Shown here piece after piece: positions 37,535 to 49,772 of a stretch of DNA of 64,000 nucleotides (positions are counted from its first letter, which is position 1; every line of letters starts with the position of its first letter). The notes beneath the pieces are model-generated. The model had not been told where the DNA came from. It saw only the letters and a program-made list of their open reading frames with translations, and made no database searches. This DNA is from Sphingomonas faeni (GTDB taxonomy: Bacteria; Pseudomonadota; Alphaproteobacteria; Sphingomonadales; Sphingomonadaceae): positions 1-64,000 of the forward strand of contig NZ_JANBVH010000021.1 in NCBI RefSeq assembly GCF_024273235.1. Reading direction: 5' to 3'. Made by a program: the position numbers and the translations under genes.

Positions 37535-39639
37535 TACAATCCGATCGCCCAGGTTACGGCTGCGGTCAGCCCGATCAGCATGACGAAGGCATAGGTGTAG
37601 AGGTATCCCGTCTGGAAGCGGTTGGCGACGCGGGCACCGATCTGGACGACCCAGGCCGAACCGTCAGGCCCGAACCGGTTGATCGTCTTCTCGTCGCCGC
37701 GGTGCCACAGGAAGCGGCCGATCGCGAACGCCGGACGGACGAAGATCAGGTCGTACAGCTCGTCGAAATACCACTTATGCAGCAGGAAGTCGTAGAGCAC
37801 GCCGAACTGTTCGACGACCTTGGCCGGGAACGTCGGGTTCTTGATATAGGCGTACCAGGCGGTCAGCAGGCCGAGCAGCATCGCGATCGTCGCCGACAGT
37901 TTGATCAGCAACGGTACGCCGTGCATCTCGTGCATCAAGTGTTCGCGGAACGCGAGTGCGCCCTTCCAGAACTCTTCGCCTGCGGTCGGCTCGATGAAGA
38001 AGCCGTGGAAGACGAAGCCGGCCGCGACCGCACCGACCGACAGCACGATCAGCGGGATCAGCATCGGCAGCGGGCTTTCGTGCGGGTGGTACCCACCGTC
38101 GCCCTCGGCTACCGCATGCGCGGCGTCGTGATGATCGTGCGGCGCATGCCCTGCGTCCTCGGCCTTGACCGGGTTCGCGTGGTGATCGTCGACATGATGC
38201 GCGTCATGCGCGTGGTCGTCATGACCATGAGCATCGTGGAGCGCATGCTGGATATGCTCCGATGCGGCCCAGCGCGGCTTGCCCCAGAAGGTCAGGAACA
38301 TCACGCGCCACGAATAGAAGCTGGTCAGCAACGCGACGAGCACACCGACGAACCATACGCCCGGCTGGCCAGCAGCCCAACTCGCCTCGATGATCGCATC
38401 CTTCGAATGGAAGCCTGCGAACCCGATCGCGGTGTTGCCGAAGATGCCGGGGATGCCGACGCCGGTGATCGCGAGCGTACCCGCCATCATCGCCCAGAAC
38501 GTCACCGGGATCTTCTTACGCAGGCCGCCATAGTAGCGCATGTCCTGCTCGTGGTGCATCGCATGGATGACCGAGCCGGCGCCGAGGAACAGCAGCGCCT
38601 TGAAGAAGGCGTGCGTGAAGAGGTGGAACATCGCCGCGCCGTACGCGCCGACACCCGCCGCAAAGAACATGTAGCCGAGCTGCGAACAGGTCGAATACGC
38701 GATCACGCGCTTGATGTCGGTCTGCACGAGACCGCAGGTCGCCGCGAACAGGCAGGTCGCGGCACCGACCGAGGTGACCACGGTCAGCGCGACCGGGCTC
38801 ATCTCGAACATCGGCGACAGGCGGCACACCATGAACACGCCGGCCGTGACCATCGTCGCCGCGTGGATCAGCGCCGACACCGGGGTCGGGCCTTCCATCG
38901 CGTCCGGCAACCAGGTGTGCAGGCCGAGCTGTGCCGACTTGCCCATCGCACCGACGAACAGCAGCAGGCAGAGCACCGTCATTGTGTCGAAGCGGTAGCC
39001 GAGGAAGCCGAGCGTCGAGCCCGCCATGCCGGGGGCCGCGGCGAGGATCTCGGGGATCGACACCGTGCCGAACACCAGGAACGTGCCGAAGATGCCGAGC
39101 ATGAAGCCGAGATCGCCGACGCGGTTGACGACGAACGCCTTGATCGCGGCTGCGCTCGCCGACGGCTTGCGGAACCAGAACCCGATCAGGAGGTAGGATG
39201 CGAGACCCACGCCTTCCCAGCCGAAGAACATCTGGACGAGGTTGTTCGCGGTGACGAGCATCAGCATCGCGAAGGTAAACAGCGACAGATACGCAAAAAA
39301 GCGCGGCTGATCAGGGTCTTCATCCATATAGCCCCAGCTATACAAATGGACCAACGCAGAAACCGACGTGACGACAACGAGCATCACCGCAGTCAGCGCG
39401 TCGACGCGCAACGACCACGCGACGTTCATGTCGCCGGAATGAATGAAGTCGAGCAGCGGCGCGACGGTGGCCGTGCTGGTACCCGAGAGGAAGCCGATGA
39501 AGATCGGCCAAGACAACAGGCACGACGCGAACAGCGCAGCCGTGGTGACGAGTTTCGCCGGCACATTGCCGATCGCGCGATTGCCGAACCCGGCAACGAT
39601 CGCGGCCAGTAACGGCAGGAAGACGATAAGCTGGATCAA
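37534..39639 (-). CDS. nuoL: NADH-quinone oxidoreductase subunit L
   Basis: Distal antiporter-like subunit with the lateral helix. Motifs: [49 protein letters not shown] and [18 protein letters not shown]. 701 aa is longer than E. coli NuoL (613) mainly because of a histidine-rich insert at residues 462-520 (18 His in 59 positions) between C-terminal helices. Starts five bases after nuoK. Confidence 0.97.
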   Translation of the reverse strand: MIQLIVFLPLLAAIVAGFGNRAIGNVPAKLVTTAALFASCLLSWPIFIGFLSGTSTATVAPLLDFIHSGDMNVAWSLRVDALTAVMLVVVTSVSALVHLYSWGYMDEDPDQPRFFAYLSLFTFAMLMLVTANNLVQMFFGWEGVGLASYLLIGFWFRKPSASAAAIKAFVVNRVGDLGFMLGIFGTFLVFGTVSIPEILAAAPGMAGSTLGFLGYRFDTMTVLCLLLFVGAMGKSAQLGLHTWLPDAMEGPTPVSALIHAATMVTAGVFMVCRLSPMFEMSPVALTVVTSVGAATCLFAATCGLVQTDIKRVIAYSTCSQLGYMFFAAGVGAYGAAMFHLFTHAFFKALLFLGAGSVIHAMHHEQDMRYYGGLRKKIPVTFWAMMAGTLAITGVGIPGIFGNTAIGFAGFHSKDAIIEASWAAGQPGVWFVGVLVALLTSFYSWRVMFLTFWGKPRWAASEHIQHALHDAHGHDDHAHDAHHVDDHHANPVKAEDAGHAPHDHHDAAHAVAEGDGGYHPHESPLPMLIPLIVLSVGAVAAGFVFHGFFIEPTAGEEFWKGALAFREHLMHEMHGVPLLIKLSATIAMLLGLLTAWYAYIKNPTFPAKVVEQFGVLYDFLLHKWYFDELYDLIFVRPAFAIGRFLWHRGDEKTINRFGPDGSAWVVQIGARVANRFQTGYLYTYAFVMLIGLTAAVTWAIGL

Positions 39640-39644
39640 CCGTA

Positions 39645-39953
39645 TTACCCCTTCATCCGGTTGACGTCGTCGACCGCGATGGTGCCGCGACCGCGGAAAT
39701 AGATCACGAGAATGGCGAGGCCGATCGCGGCTTCACCCGCGGCGACCGTCAGCACGAACATCGCGAACACCTGTCCGACGAGATCGTGGAGGAACGCCGA
39801 GAACGCGACGAGATTGATGTTCACCGCCAGCAGGATCAGCTCGATCGCCATCAGGATGACGATGAGGTTCTTGCGGTTGAGGAAGATGCCGAGCACCCCC
39901 ATCGTGAACAGGATCGCCGCGACGACCAGATAATGGACGAGACCGATCGTCAC
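39645..39953 (-). CDS. nuoK: NADH-quinone oxidoreductase subunit K
   Basis: Small three-helix membrane subunit. It has the family order [50 protein letters not shown] (glutamate in the second helix, IELIL) and the end VDDVNRMKG. 102 aa is standard. Overlaps nuoJ by four bases. Confidence 0.97.
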   Translation of the reverse strand: MTIGLVHYLVVAAILFTMGVLGIFLNRKNLIVILMAIELILLAVNINLVAFSAFLHDLVGQVFAMFVLTVAAGEAAIGLAILVIYFRGRGTIAVDDVNRMKG

Positions 39954-40561
39954 AGTTCGACTCCCTGCCCGACGACCGGGCTCGTGTTGCGCGTGGCGTC
40001 CTGCGGACGACGCGCGTTCTGGCGGCTGATGTTCTGCGCCTTGACGCCGCCACGCTGGCGGTGGGTCAGCACGATCGCGCCGATCATCGCGACCAGCAGC
40101 ACTAGGCCGGCACCTTCGAACACGAACAGATAGCGCGTGTAGAGCAGGTTACCGATCGCCTGGATGTTGGGCACGGTATCGTCGATCGGCGCGGCGCGGC
40201 GTGCGAGCTGGATTGGCCCCGTGCTCCAGGCGCCGATCGCGATCATCACCTCGGCAGCGAGCGCGACCGCAAGTGCAAGGCCAATCCCGAAATACCGGGC
40301 GACGCCGGCGCGCAGTTCGGTGAAGTCGATATCGAGCATCATGACCACGAACAGGAACAGCACCGCGACCGCGCCGACATAAACGATGACGAGCAGCATC
40401 GCAATGAACTCGGCGCCGACCAGGATCATGAGGCCCGCCGCGTTGAAGAACGCGAGGATCAGCCACATCACCGAATGGACCGGGTTGCGCGACGCGATCG
40501 TCAGAGCGCCCGACAGGACGACGACGAAGGCGAAGAGGTAGAAGGCTAAGGCCTGGATCAC
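39950..40561 (-). CDS. nuoJ: NADH-quinone oxidoreductase subunit J
   Basis: Five-helix membrane subunit: [52 protein letters not shown] shows the family's first half, followed by [21 protein letters not shown]. 203 aa. I chose the GTG at 40561, since the ~23 residues before it are encoded by a palindromic repeat and have no homology. The start is otherwise preceded by AGGGTGATCGC. Confidence 0.95.
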   Translation of the reverse strand: MIQALAFYLFAFVVVLSGALTIASRNPVHSVMWLILAFFNAAGLMILVGAEFIAMLLVIVYVGAVAVLFLFVVMMLDIDFTELRAGVARYFGIGLALAVALAAEVMIAIGAWSTGPIQLARRAAPIDDTVPNIQAIGNLLYTRYLFVFEGAGLVLLVAMIGAIVLTHRQRGGVKAQNISRQNARRPQDATRNTSPVVGQGVEL

Positions 40562-40575
40562 GCGATCACCCTCCC

Positions 40576-40658
40576 CGTCACCCCAGCGAACGCTGGGGCC
40601 TTCACGTTGGTGGGTGCGCCCGTGCGGCACGAGATCCCAGCCTGCGCTGGGACGACGG
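40576..40658. repeat. Palindromic repeat between nuoI and nuoJ
   Basis: CGTCACCCCAGCGAACGCTGGGG and ATCCCAGCCTGCGCTGGGACGACGG form two hairpins in inverted orientation, within the ~125-base gap between nuoI and nuoJ. It is the only sizeable gap in the nuo operon. Same arm type as 49676-49760 and 57573-57660. Confidence 0.85.
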
Positions 40659-40686
40659 AGTTAATCTGTGTCATCGCGGCGCTCGC

Positions 40687-41172
40687 TTAACGGTACGGCG
40701 CATCGGCGGCAAGGTTCGCCGCGATCGCGCTTTCCCAACGGTCGCCATTATCGAGCAGCTTCGACTTGTCGTAGATCAGCTCTTCGCGCGTCTCGGTGGC
40801 GAACTCGTAGTTCGGTCCCTCGACGATCGCATCGACCGGGCACGCCTCGGCACACAGGCCGCAATAGATGCACTTGGTCATGTCGATATCGTAGCGCGTG
40901 GTGCGACGCGAGCCGTCGTCACGCGGCTCGGCCTCGATCGTGATCGCCTGCGCGGGGCAAACAGCCTCACACAGCTTGCACGCGATGCACCGCTCTTCGC
41001 CGTTCGGATATCGACGCAGCGCATGCTCGCCCCGGAACCGCGGCGACACCGGATTGCGCTCGTATGGATAGTTAATCGTCGCTTTTTCCTTGAAGAAATA
41101 GCGAAGCGTCAATGCGTGCGCCTTCACGAATTCCCACAGGGTAAACGACTTGATGATCTGAGCGACGCTCAT
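40687..41172 (-). CDS. nuoI: NADH-quinone oxidoreductase subunit I
   Basis: Two [4Fe-4S] clusters in the peripheral arm: [16 protein letters not shown] and [16 protein letters not shown], each CxxCxxCxxxCP. The N-terminal amphipathic part [24 protein letters not shown] is typical of NuoI. 161 aa. Overlaps nuoH by four bases. Confidence 0.98.
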   Translation of the reverse strand: MSVAQIIKSFTLWEFVKAHALTLRYFFKEKATINYPYERNPVSPRFRGEHALRRYPNGEERCIACKLCEAVCPAQAITIEAEPRDDGSRRTTRYDIDMTKCIYCGLCAEACPVDAIVEGPNYEFATETREELIYDKSKLLDNGDRWESAIAANLAADAPYR

Positions 41173-42215
41173 GAACCCACTCCAACGCGCGTCAGCATGA
41201 GATAGCCCGACACGAGGAAAACCCAGAACAGCGAGACGGGGAGGAAGACCTTCCAGCCGAGCCGCATCAGCTGATCATAGCGATAGCGCGGCACGGTCGC
41301 CTTCACCCAGCTGAACAGGAAGAAGAAGAACAGGATCTTGGCGAAAAGCCAGATGATCCCCGGCACGTAATAAAGCGGCGCCCAGTCGACCGGGGGCAGC
41401 CACCCGCCCCAGAACAGCGTCGCGTTCAGCGCGCACATCAGCAGCACGTTGGCGTACTCGCCGAGCCAGAACAGCGCGAACGACATCGACGAATATTCGG
41501 TCTGGTACCCGGCGACGAGCTCGCTCTCCGCCTCGGTCAGATCGAACGGCGCGCGCTGCGTCTCGGCCAGCGACGAGATGAAGAACATCACCGCCATCGG
41601 GAACATCAGCGGGTTCAGGATGTACCCGTTGACGAACCAGACGTGCGACTTCTGCGCCATCACGATCGCCGACAGGTTGAAGCTGCCGGTCCACAGCACG
41701 ACCGAAATCAGGATGAAGCCGATCGCGACTTCATACGACACCATCTGCGCAGCAGCACGAAGCGCCGAGTAGAACGGGTATTTCGAGTTCGATGCCCAGC
41801 CCGACAGGATGATCCCGTAGACGCCGAGCGACGAGGCCGCGAGCACGTAGAGCAAGCCGACGTTGATGTCCGCGAGCACGACGCCGACCCCGAACGGTAC
41901 CACCGCCCAGACGATCAGCGCGACCGTGAAGGTGATGATCGGGGCCAGCAGGAACAAAGTCCGGTTGGCGGCTGCGGGGACAATCGTCTCCTGAAGGAAC
42001 ACCTTCAGGCCGTCGGCGAAGCTCTGTAGCAAGCCGAACGGACCGACGACGTTGGGACCACGCCGCAACGCCATCGCCGCCCAGATCTTGCGATCGGCAT
42101 AGATGATCATCGCCACCGCCAGCATCAGCGGGAGTGCGATCACGAGAATGTCGATGATCGTCGCGAGGAAGAACGCCCAGTCGTAACCGAGCGAGGATTC
42201 GAACCAAGAGATCAT
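41169..42215 (-). CDS. nuoH: NADH-quinone oxidoreductase subunit H
   Basis: Quinone-chamber membrane subunit. Motifs: [38 protein letters not shown] (as [14 protein letters not shown]), [28 protein letters not shown] (as [17 protein letters not shown]) and [18 protein letters not shown]. 348 aa. Overlaps nuoG by four bases. Confidence 0.98.
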   Translation of the reverse strand: MISWFESSLGYDWAFFLATIIDILVIALPLMLAVAMIIYADRKIWAAMALRRGPNVVGPFGLLQSFADGLKVFLQETIVPAAANRTLFLLAPIITFTVALIVWAVVPFGVGVVLADINVGLLYVLAASSLGVYGIILSGWASNSKYPFYSALRAAAQMVSYEVAIGFILISVVLWTGSFNLSAIVMAQKSHVWFVNGYILNPLMFPMAVMFFISSLAETQRAPFDLTEAESELVAGYQTEYSSMSFALFWLGEYANVLLMCALNATLFWGGWLPPVDWAPLYYVPGIIWLFAKILFFFFLFSWVKATVPRYRYDQLMRLGWKVFLPVSLFWVFLVSGYLMLTRVGVGS

Positions 42216-44205
42216 TCGGCTGCCTCCGCGTAATCTTCCCCGTGGAGAAGTTCGGCCGAGCAGCGCTGCATCGTCGGCGACGCGCGACAGATCGCATTGG
42301 TCAGGTAGAAGTCCTTGATCGGATAGCCGGCGAGGACGCCCTGCCCTTCGCCGCTAAGCGAAGGCGGGTTCCACTCGAACGTCGCGAGCGCCTGGTGACG
42401 CAGCGCAGGCACGGCGGCATACATTTCCTCGCGGAGGCCCTCGAAGCTGTCGAACGGCAGCGTGTGGCCGAGCGTATCGGACAGCGCGCGGAAGATCGAC
42501 CAGTCGTCGCGCGCGTCGCCCGGTGCGAACACCGCACGCTCGCCGCGCTGGACGCGACCTTCGAGATTGACCCACGTGCCCGACTTCTCGGCATAGGTGA
42601 CACCCGGCAGGATGACGTCGGCAGCAGCAGCCCCCTTGTCGCCGTGATGGCCCACGAACACCTTGAACCCTGAGAACTGGCTGAAATCGACCTCGTCCGC
42701 GCCGAGGAAGAAGCCGAGCTTCGCCCCCATCACGTCGGCGATGCCGCCCTTCTGCGCGTAGCCGAGCATCAGCCCGCCCATCCGCGAGGCCGCCATGTGG
42801 ACGACGTTGAAGCCGTTCCAGCCGTCCTTCACGAGACCGAGCGTATCGACCAGCTTCAGCGCAGCGCCGTGGCCGCCCTTCAGCGCGCCGCCACCAACGA
42901 TCACCATCGGACGCTCAGCCTTGGCGAATGCCTCGGTCACCGCCTCAGGCAGCTTGCCGAGCAGCGCCAGATCGTCGCCGAGCCACTCGACCTTGTACGT
43001 CAGGTCCGTCTCCGGCCCGATCGCGAAGACCTTCGCGCCCTTCTTGATGGCTTTCCGCACCCGCGTGTTCACCAGCGGCGCTTCCCAGCGCAGGTTGGTG
43101 CCCACCAGCAGGATCGCGTCCGCACGCTCGGTGCCGGCGATCGTCGTGTTGAAATTGACCGCGGCGATGCTCGTCGCGTCATAGTCCATGCCGGTCTGAC
43201 GACCTTCGAGCAAAGTCGAACCCATCTTCGCGAGCAGCGCCTTGGCAGCGTACATCGTCTCGCAATCGACCAGATCGCCAGCGACAGCGGCAACGCTCGA
43301 CCCGGCGTTGACTGCCTTGATCGCCGCAAACGCTTCATCCCACGTCGCCGGCTGGAGCTTGCCGTTCACGCGGACATAAGGCTTGTCGAGACGACGACGC
43401 ACGAGACCGTCGATCGCGTGGCGCGTCTTGTCGGTCGCCCACTCCTCGTTCACGTCCTCGTTGATCCGCGGCACACAGCGCAGCACCTGGCGACCACGGC
43501 TGTCGAGCCGGATGTTGGTGCCGACCGCGTCCATCACGTCGATCGTCAGCGTCTTGCGCAATTCCCAAGGACGCGCCTCGAACGCATAGGGCTTCGACGT
43601 CAGCGCACCGACCGGGCACAGGTCGACGACGTTGCCCGACAGCTCGCTCTTGACCGCGTTCTCGAGATACGAGGTGATCTGCATGTCCTCGCCGCGGAAG
43701 ATCGCACCGATCTCCTCGACGCCGGACACTTCCTCGGCGAACCGGATGCAGCGCGTGCACTGGATGCAGCGGGTCATGACCGTCTTGACGATCGGACCCA
43801 TATACTTCTCGGTGACCGCGCGCTTGTTCTCGTCGTAGCGCGAATGGCCGCGACCGTACGCGACCGACTGGTCCTGAAGATCGCACTCGCCGCCCTGATC
43901 GCAGATCGGGCAATCGAGCGGATGGTTGATCAGCAGGAATTCCATGATGCCCTCGCGGGCATTCTTCACCATCGGCGAGTTGGTGAAGATCTCCTGCTTG
44001 TCCGCCGCCGGCAGCGCGCACGACGCCTGCGGCTTGGGCGGACCAGGCTTCACCTCGACCAGGCACATCCGGCAGTTGCCGGCGATGCTGAGGCGCTCAT
44101 GATAACAGAAACGCGGGATCTCCTTGCCGGCAAGCTCGCACGCCTGCAGCACGGTGGCGCCCTGCGGCACCTCGATCTCTACGCCATCGACTTTGACTAA
44201 GGGCA

Positions 44206-44206
<1 letters not shown>
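42212..44206 (-). CDS. nuoG: NADH-quinone oxidoreductase subunit G
   Basis: Large peripheral subunit. N-terminal [2Fe-2S] ligands in [21 protein letters not shown] plus the later Cys of QASCALP; the His/Cys region [18 protein letters not shown]; two [4Fe-4S] sites in [10 protein letters not shown] and [17 protein letters not shown]; then a molybdopterin-like domain. 664 aa. I chose the ATG at 44206 ([16 protein letters not shown]), one base overlapping the nuoF stop; a longer upstream reading frame has no homology. Confidence 0.97.
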
Positions 44207-45506
<1,300 letters not shown>

Positions 45507-45507
<1 letters not shown>

Positions 45508-45740
45508 TACTGTCCCTCGACCAGATCGAGCCGACGCTCGATACGTTCAACCCGGTTGCTAAGCCGGTCTAGGCGATGATTGATGCCCGCCGTGGACATA
45601 ACCAGCGTCGCCAGATGTTCTTCAGTCGCTGTCATGCGCAGGCGGAGATCGGATACGTCCGCCTTCACCTCCGACATGTCCGACTGAATCCGCTTCAGGA
45701 TCTCAAGCATGACGCTTTCGTTCTCGACCGTCATGCCCAC
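45507..45740 (-). CDS. Small coiled-coil protein inside the nuo operon
   Basis: 77 residues, or 75 from the ATG at 45734 ([19 protein letters not shown]). The first 45 residues look like a heptad-repeat helix ([19 protein letters not shown]), and a second charged amphipathic helix follows ([21 protein letters not shown]). No cysteine, signal peptide or membrane helix. The start overlaps the nuoE 3' end (45731) and its stop overlaps nuoF's ATG by one base, so it is coupled to both. This kind of helix resembles short DUF-type coiled coils found elsewhere, but I know of no standard complex I subunit of this type. Confidence 0.72.
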
Positions 45741-46399
45741 TCCCCACGGTAATCGTGGTTCGCGTCGACCATCGCCTTCAGCGAGGTCGGGCCGCCCTCG
45801 GGGCAGCTCGCTCGGCGACCGAACTGCGGCCCCGGCGTTGGCGTGCCGCCATTGGCCAGCGCTTCGAGGATCTCGGTCGTCTTGTCGTAATCGAGGTCTT
45901 CGAAGTTATCGTCGTTGATCTGCACCATCGGCGCGTTCGCACACGTGCCCAGGCACTCGACCTCGGTCAGCGTGAACATGCCGTCCGGCGTCGTGCCGCC
46001 CTTGACCAGACCGCGGTTCTTGCAGGCGGCCAGAACGTCGTCCGACCCGCGCAGCATGCACGGCGTCGTACCGCAGACCTGAACGTGGAAACGACCGACC
46101 GGCGCCAAATTGAACATCGTGTAGAAGGTCACGACCTCGTACACGCGCATGTAAGGCACGCCGATCTGGCGCGCGACGAATTCGATCACCGGCACCGGCA
46201 ACCAGCCCTGGGTCTGCGTTTCCGCACCGACCTGGCGTTGCGCAAGATCCAGCAACGGAATCGACGCGGACTGCTCGCGACCCTTGGGATAGCGCCCGAG
46301 GATCTCGTTCGCCTTCACCTGGTTCTCGTCCGTCCACGCGAACGAACCCCAGCGTGCGCGGGTCTCGGCCTCGTCGGGAATTTTCGGAGCTTCAGCCAT
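45731..46399 (-). CDS. nuoE: NADH-quinone oxidoreductase subunit E
   Basis: [2Fe-2S] subunit next to NuoF. The cluster ligands are in VQVCGTTPCMLRGSDD and VECLGTCANAPMVQIND. 222 aa; an alphaproteobacterial extension gives GPQFGRRASCPEGGPTSL at the C-terminus. Shares an overlap with nuoD. Confidence 0.97.
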   Translation of the reverse strand: MAEAPKIPDEAETRARWGSFAWTDENQVKANEILGRYPKGREQSASIPLLDLAQRQVGAETQTQGWLPVPVIEFVARQIGVPYMRVYEVVTFYTMFNLAPVGRFHVQVCGTTPCMLRGSDDVLAACKNRGLVKGGTTPDGMFTLTEVECLGTCANAPMVQINDDNFEDLDYDKTTEILEALANGGTPTPGPQFGRRASCPEGGPTSLKAMVDANHDYRGEWA

Positions 46400-47634
46400 C
46401 AGCGGTCACATTCACCAAAAACGATATCCATCGCGCCGAGGATCGCGGTCGTATCCGCCAGCATGTGGCCCTTCGCCATGAAGTCCATGGCTTGCAGATG
46501 CGAGAACGCGGTCGGGCGGATCTTGCAGCGATACGGCTTGTTCGAGCCGTCGGCGACCAGATACACGCCGAACTCGCCCTTCGGGCTTTCGGTCGCGACA
46601 TAGACGTCGCCGGCGGGGACGTGGAAGCCCTCGGTGTAAAGCTTGAAGTGATGGATCAGCGCTTCCATCGACTGCTTCATCTCAGCCCGCTTGGGCGGCA
46701 CCACCTTGCGGTCGAGCGACGCGATCGGCCCCTCGGGCATCTCGCGCAGGCACTGCTTCATGATCCGCGCCGACTGACGCACTTCCTCGACGCGCACCAT
46801 GAACCGGTCATAGCAATCGCCGCGCGTGCCGACCGGCACGTCGAAGTCCATCTTCGCATACACGTCATAAGGCTGCGACTTGCGCAGATCCCAGGCGATG
46901 CCCGAGCCGCGGATCATCGGGCCCGAAAAGCCCCATTTGATCGCGTCGTCGCGGCTGACCACGGCGATGTCGACGTTGCGCTGCTTGAAGATGCGGTTGT
47001 CCGCAACGAGCGAGATCGCATCCTCGAACAGCCGCGGCAGCCGCGTGTCGAGCCAGTCGCCGATGTCGGCGAGCAGCTTCAACGGTGCATCCTGATGCAC
47101 GCCGCCCGGGCGGAAATAGTTCGAATGCATGCGCGCGCCGGAGACGCGCTCGAAGAAGTTCATGCAGTCTTCGCGGATTTCGAACAGCCACAGGTTCGGC
47201 GTCATCGCGCCGACGTCCATGACGTGCGACCCGAGATTGAGCATGTGATTCGAGATGCGCGTCAACTCGGCGAAGAACACCCGCAAATACTGCGCACGCT
47301 CGGGCACTTCGAGGTCGAGCAGCTTCTCGACTGCCAGCACCCAGCTATGCTCCATGCAGAGCGGCGAGCAGTAATCTAGCCGATCGAAATAGGGCAGCGC
47401 CTGCGTGTAGGTCTTGTACTCGATCAGCTTCTCGGTGCCGCGGTGGAGCAGGCCGACATGCGGATCGACGCGCTCGACGATCTCGCCGTCGAGCTCCATG
47501 ACCAGACGCAACACGCCGTGCGCAGCCGGATGCTGCGGACCGAAGTTGATCGTGTAGTTCTGGATCGTGAGATCGCCGGTCGTCGGATCGGACGCGTCGG
47601 CTTCACCCAGAAGCTCCTCTACGTACAGACTCAC
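46399..47634 (-). CDS. nuoD: NADH-quinone oxidoreductase subunit D
   Basis: 49-kDa subunit contributing to the quinone site. [19 protein letters not shown] with the quinone-site His, [26 protein letters not shown] and the C-terminal FGECDR. 411 aa. The GTG at 47634 ([10 protein letters not shown]) overlaps the nuoC stop (GTGA); a longer frame upstream is nuoC shadow. Confidence 0.97.
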   Translation of the reverse strand: MSLYVEELLGEADASDPTTGDLTIQNYTINFGPQHPAAHGVLRLVMELDGEIVERVDPHVGLLHRGTEKLIEYKTYTQALPYFDRLDYCSPLCMEHSWVLAVEKLLDLEVPERAQYLRVFFAELTRISNHMLNLGSHVMDVGAMTPNLWLFEIREDCMNFFERVSGARMHSNYFRPGGVHQDAPLKLLADIGDWLDTRLPRLFEDAISLVADNRIFKQRNVDIAVVSRDDAIKWGFSGPMIRGSGIAWDLRKSQPYDVYAKMDFDVPVGTRGDCYDRFMVRVEEVRQSARIMKQCLREMPEGPIASLDRKVVPPKRAEMKQSMEALIHHFKLYTEGFHVPAGDVYVATESPKGEFGVYLVADGSNKPYRCKIRPTAFSHLQAMDFMAKGHMLADTTAILGAMDIVFGECDR

Positions 47635-48455
47635 TGGTTCTGTCCTCCACCCTTGGTCGGGACCACGTCGGGGTTGGCCGGCTTCGGGGTCGCGTCGGAC
47701 TCCGACTTGCCGGCGCCCGTCTGCGCGGTCGACTCGGTGCTCTTTGGCTCGCTCGGCGCCTGGGTCGGCGACTGCGCGGCATCCGCCTTCACGATCGTGC
47801 CGGCCTTGAGCGGCGTCGGCGCGCCCTTGGCCTCGGGCAATGCGCCCTTCTCGTCGCCGGGGAGCACGTAGTTCGCACCCTCCCACGGGCTCATGAAGTC
47901 GAACGTGCGGAAATCCTGCGCCAACTGCACGGGCTCGTACACGACGCGCTTCGACTCTTCCGAATAGCGCAGCTCGACATACCCGGTCAGCGGGAAGTCT
48001 TTCCGCTGCGGATGACCGCGGAAACCGTAGTCGGTCAGGATGCGCCGCAGGTCCGGATTGCCGCTGAACAGCACCCCGTACATGTCGTACACCTCACGCT
48101 CGAGCCAGCCCGCGACCGGCCAGATGTCCGTCACCGACGGCACCGGCTTTTCCTCGTCGGTTGCGACATGCACGCGCAAGCGGTGGTTCCGCGTCAGCGA
48201 TAGCATGCAATAGACGACTTCGAACCGCTCAGGCCGATCCGGATAGTCGACGCCGGCGATCTCCATGAGCTGCTGGTAGGCAAGCCCCGGCGTGTCGCGC
48301 AGCGCGATCATCGCGTCGTACAGGTCTTCGCGACGAACGTGCAGCGCGACTTCGCCGACATGGTCGACCGCGTCGAGCAGCATGCCGCCGAGCGCCGCAC
48401 GGGCGCTGTCGATCACGCCGTCGTTGGACGTGTATGCTGGTGCAGGAGCCCTCAA
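47631..48455 (-). CDS. nuoC: NADH-quinone oxidoreductase subunit C
   Basis: 30-kDa peripheral subunit. Motifs: [48 protein letters not shown] (as [12 protein letters not shown] and [15 protein letters not shown]). The domain ends near residue 200 ([13 protein letters not shown]). A 74-residue Ala/Pro/Ser/Thr/Lys-rich tail follows to 274 aa, an unusual low-complexity extension. Overlaps nuoD and nuoB by four bases each. Confidence 0.96.
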   Translation of the reverse strand: MRAPAPAYTSNDGVIDSARAALGGMLLDAVDHVGEVALHVRREDLYDAMIALRDTPGLAYQQLMEIAGVDYPDRPERFEVVYCMLSLTRNHRLRVHVATDEEKPVPSVTDIWPVAGWLEREVYDMYGVLFSGNPDLRRILTDYGFRGHPQRKDFPLTGYVELRYSEESKRVVYEPVQLAQDFRTFDFMSPWEGANYVLPGDEKGALPEAKGAPTPLKAGTIVKADAAQSPTQAPSEPKSTESTAQTGAGKSESDATPKPANPDVVPTKGGGQNQ

Positions 48456-49000
48456 CGCTCGATGCTCCCGGACCGCCGGATCTTCCGCTGCAACTGCATG
48501 ATGCCGTACAGCAGCGCCTCAGCCGTCGGCGGGCACCCGGGAACGTAGATGTCCACCGGCACGATCCGATCGCAGCCGCGCACGACGCTGTAGCTGTAAT
48601 GATAATAACCGCCGCCGTTCGCGCACGATCCCATCGAGATCACGTACTTGGGCTCCGACATCTGGTCGTAGACCTTGCGCAGCGCAGGGGCCATCTTGTT
48701 GCACAGCGTGCCGGCGACGATCATCACGTCCGACTGGCGCGGCGACGCGCGCGGTGCGGCGCCGAAGCGCTCCAGATCGTAGCGCGGCATGTTGACGTGG
48801 ATCATCTCGACCGCGCAGCAGGCGAGCCCGAACGTCATCCACCACAGCGAGCCGGTGCGGGCCCACTGGAACAACTCCTCGGTCGACGTGACGAGGAAAC
48901 CCTTGTCCGTCAGCTCACCGTTCAAACCGTCGAAAAAGCCCTGATCGGGTGGCACCAGCGAGCTGGAGGCACCGAGTGCGGGCTGAAGCTCTACTCCCAA
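48452..49000 (-). CDS. nuoB: NADH-quinone oxidoreductase subunit B
   Basis: 20-kDa subunit carrying cluster N2. The ligands are in [11 protein letters not shown], the [24 protein letters not shown] segment, and [12 protein letters not shown] chose TTG at 49000 (giving [12 protein letters not shown]), as GGGAG lies seven bases upstream; the ATG at 49021 (MEEGSTRLG) has no ribosome-binding site. 182 aa from the TTG. Overlaps the nuoA 3' end. Confidence 0.95.
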   Translation of the reverse strand: MGVELQPALGASSSLVPPDQGFFDGLNGELTDKGFLVTSTEELFQWARTGSLWWMTFGLACCAVEMIHVNMPRYDLERFGAAPRASPRQSDVMIVAGTLCNKMAPALRKVYDQMSEPKYVISMGSCANGGGYYHYSYSVVRGCDRIVPVDIYVPGCPPTAEALLYGIMQLQRKIRRSGSIER

Positions 49001-49365
49001 TCGAGTGCTCCCTTCTTCCATGCGTAGACGAGGCCAAGGGCCAATTCGCCGATAAAGATCATCATCGAAATCCACGCGGTCCAGCCGAGCGTGAAGACCG
49101 AGACGGCCCAGGGATACAGGAACGCGGCCTCGAGATCGAAGATGATGAAGAGGATGGCGATCAGGTAGAAGCGTACGTCGAACTGGCTGCGCGGATCCTC
49201 GAATGCGGGAAAGCCGCACTCATATTCGCTGAGCTTCTCGGGCGTAGGCTTGTGCGATCCGGTGAGGCGCGAGACGGCCATCGGCAGGAACACGAACGTG
49301 CTCGACAATGCGATGGCGATCCCGAGGAACAGGAGGATCGGAAGATAGTGCGACAGGTCGACCAA
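48991..49365 (-). CDS. nuoA: NADH-quinone oxidoreductase subunit A
   Basis: Small three-helix membrane subunit opening the nuo operon. [22 protein letters not shown], the conserved cytoplasmic loop [43 protein letters not shown] (as EYECGFPAF and [19 protein letters not shown]). 124 aa. First gene of the minus-strand run; its promoter should lie in 49366-49500. Confidence 0.97.
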   Translation of the reverse strand: MVDLSHYLPILLFLGIAIALSSTFVFLPMAVSRLTGSHKPTPEKLSEYECGFPAFEDPRSQFDVRFYLIAILFIIFDLEAAFLYPWAVSVFTLGWTAWISMMIFIGELALGLVYAWKKGALDWE

Positions 49366-49521
49366 ATTGCTTCTCGCAAGTGCGAACGGAACGGGGCCGC
49401 TTTAGGCTGAAGGGGGGTTCGGGGCAAGGCTCGGGGGGTGTGAGAATCACTCGCAACAGGAGTGCGGCGCTGGGATAAGAGCATGGCGGTAACTTGGGTC
49501 ACCGCCCAGTGCCACACGCTT

Positions 49522-49619
49522 TCGTCATTCCCGCAGAGGCGGGATCCCAGACCCCCGATCGTTAGCGATCATGTGCCAGTCGATGCCGTCTGGATCCCCG
49601 CCTTCGCGGGGATGACGAT
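49522..49619. repeat. Palindromic repeat
   Basis: TCGTCATTCCCGCAGAGGCG with GGATCCCAGA and its inverted copy TCTGGATCCCCGCCTTCGCGGGGATGACGA. It sits in the 407-base gene-free region between nuoA and suhB. Confidence 0.85.
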
Positions 49620-49675
49620 ATGGCAACCGCATACCAATCCGTCGCAAACGCACACCGATACCCCTGCCCTACACC

Positions 49676-49760
49676 CGTCACCCCAGCGAAAGCTGGGGTA
49701 TCAACATTGGCGAGCGGGGCGGCCACCACACGGATACCCCAGCTTTCGCTGGGGTGACGG
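49676..49760. repeat. Palindromic repeat
   Basis: CGTCACCCCAGCGAAAGCTGGGGTATC and its inverted copy GGATACCCCAGCTTTCGCTGGGGTGACGG. It ends just before the suhB stop. The rest of 49366-49772 holds nothing I can support. Confidence 0.87.
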
Positions 49761-49772
49761 ACGTAGTGAAGC

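Noticed and set aside
37702..39612. Long open frame antisense to nuoL
   Set aside because: Arg/Asp/Gln/His-rich low-complexity translation with no domain; it mirrors the real nuoL codons.
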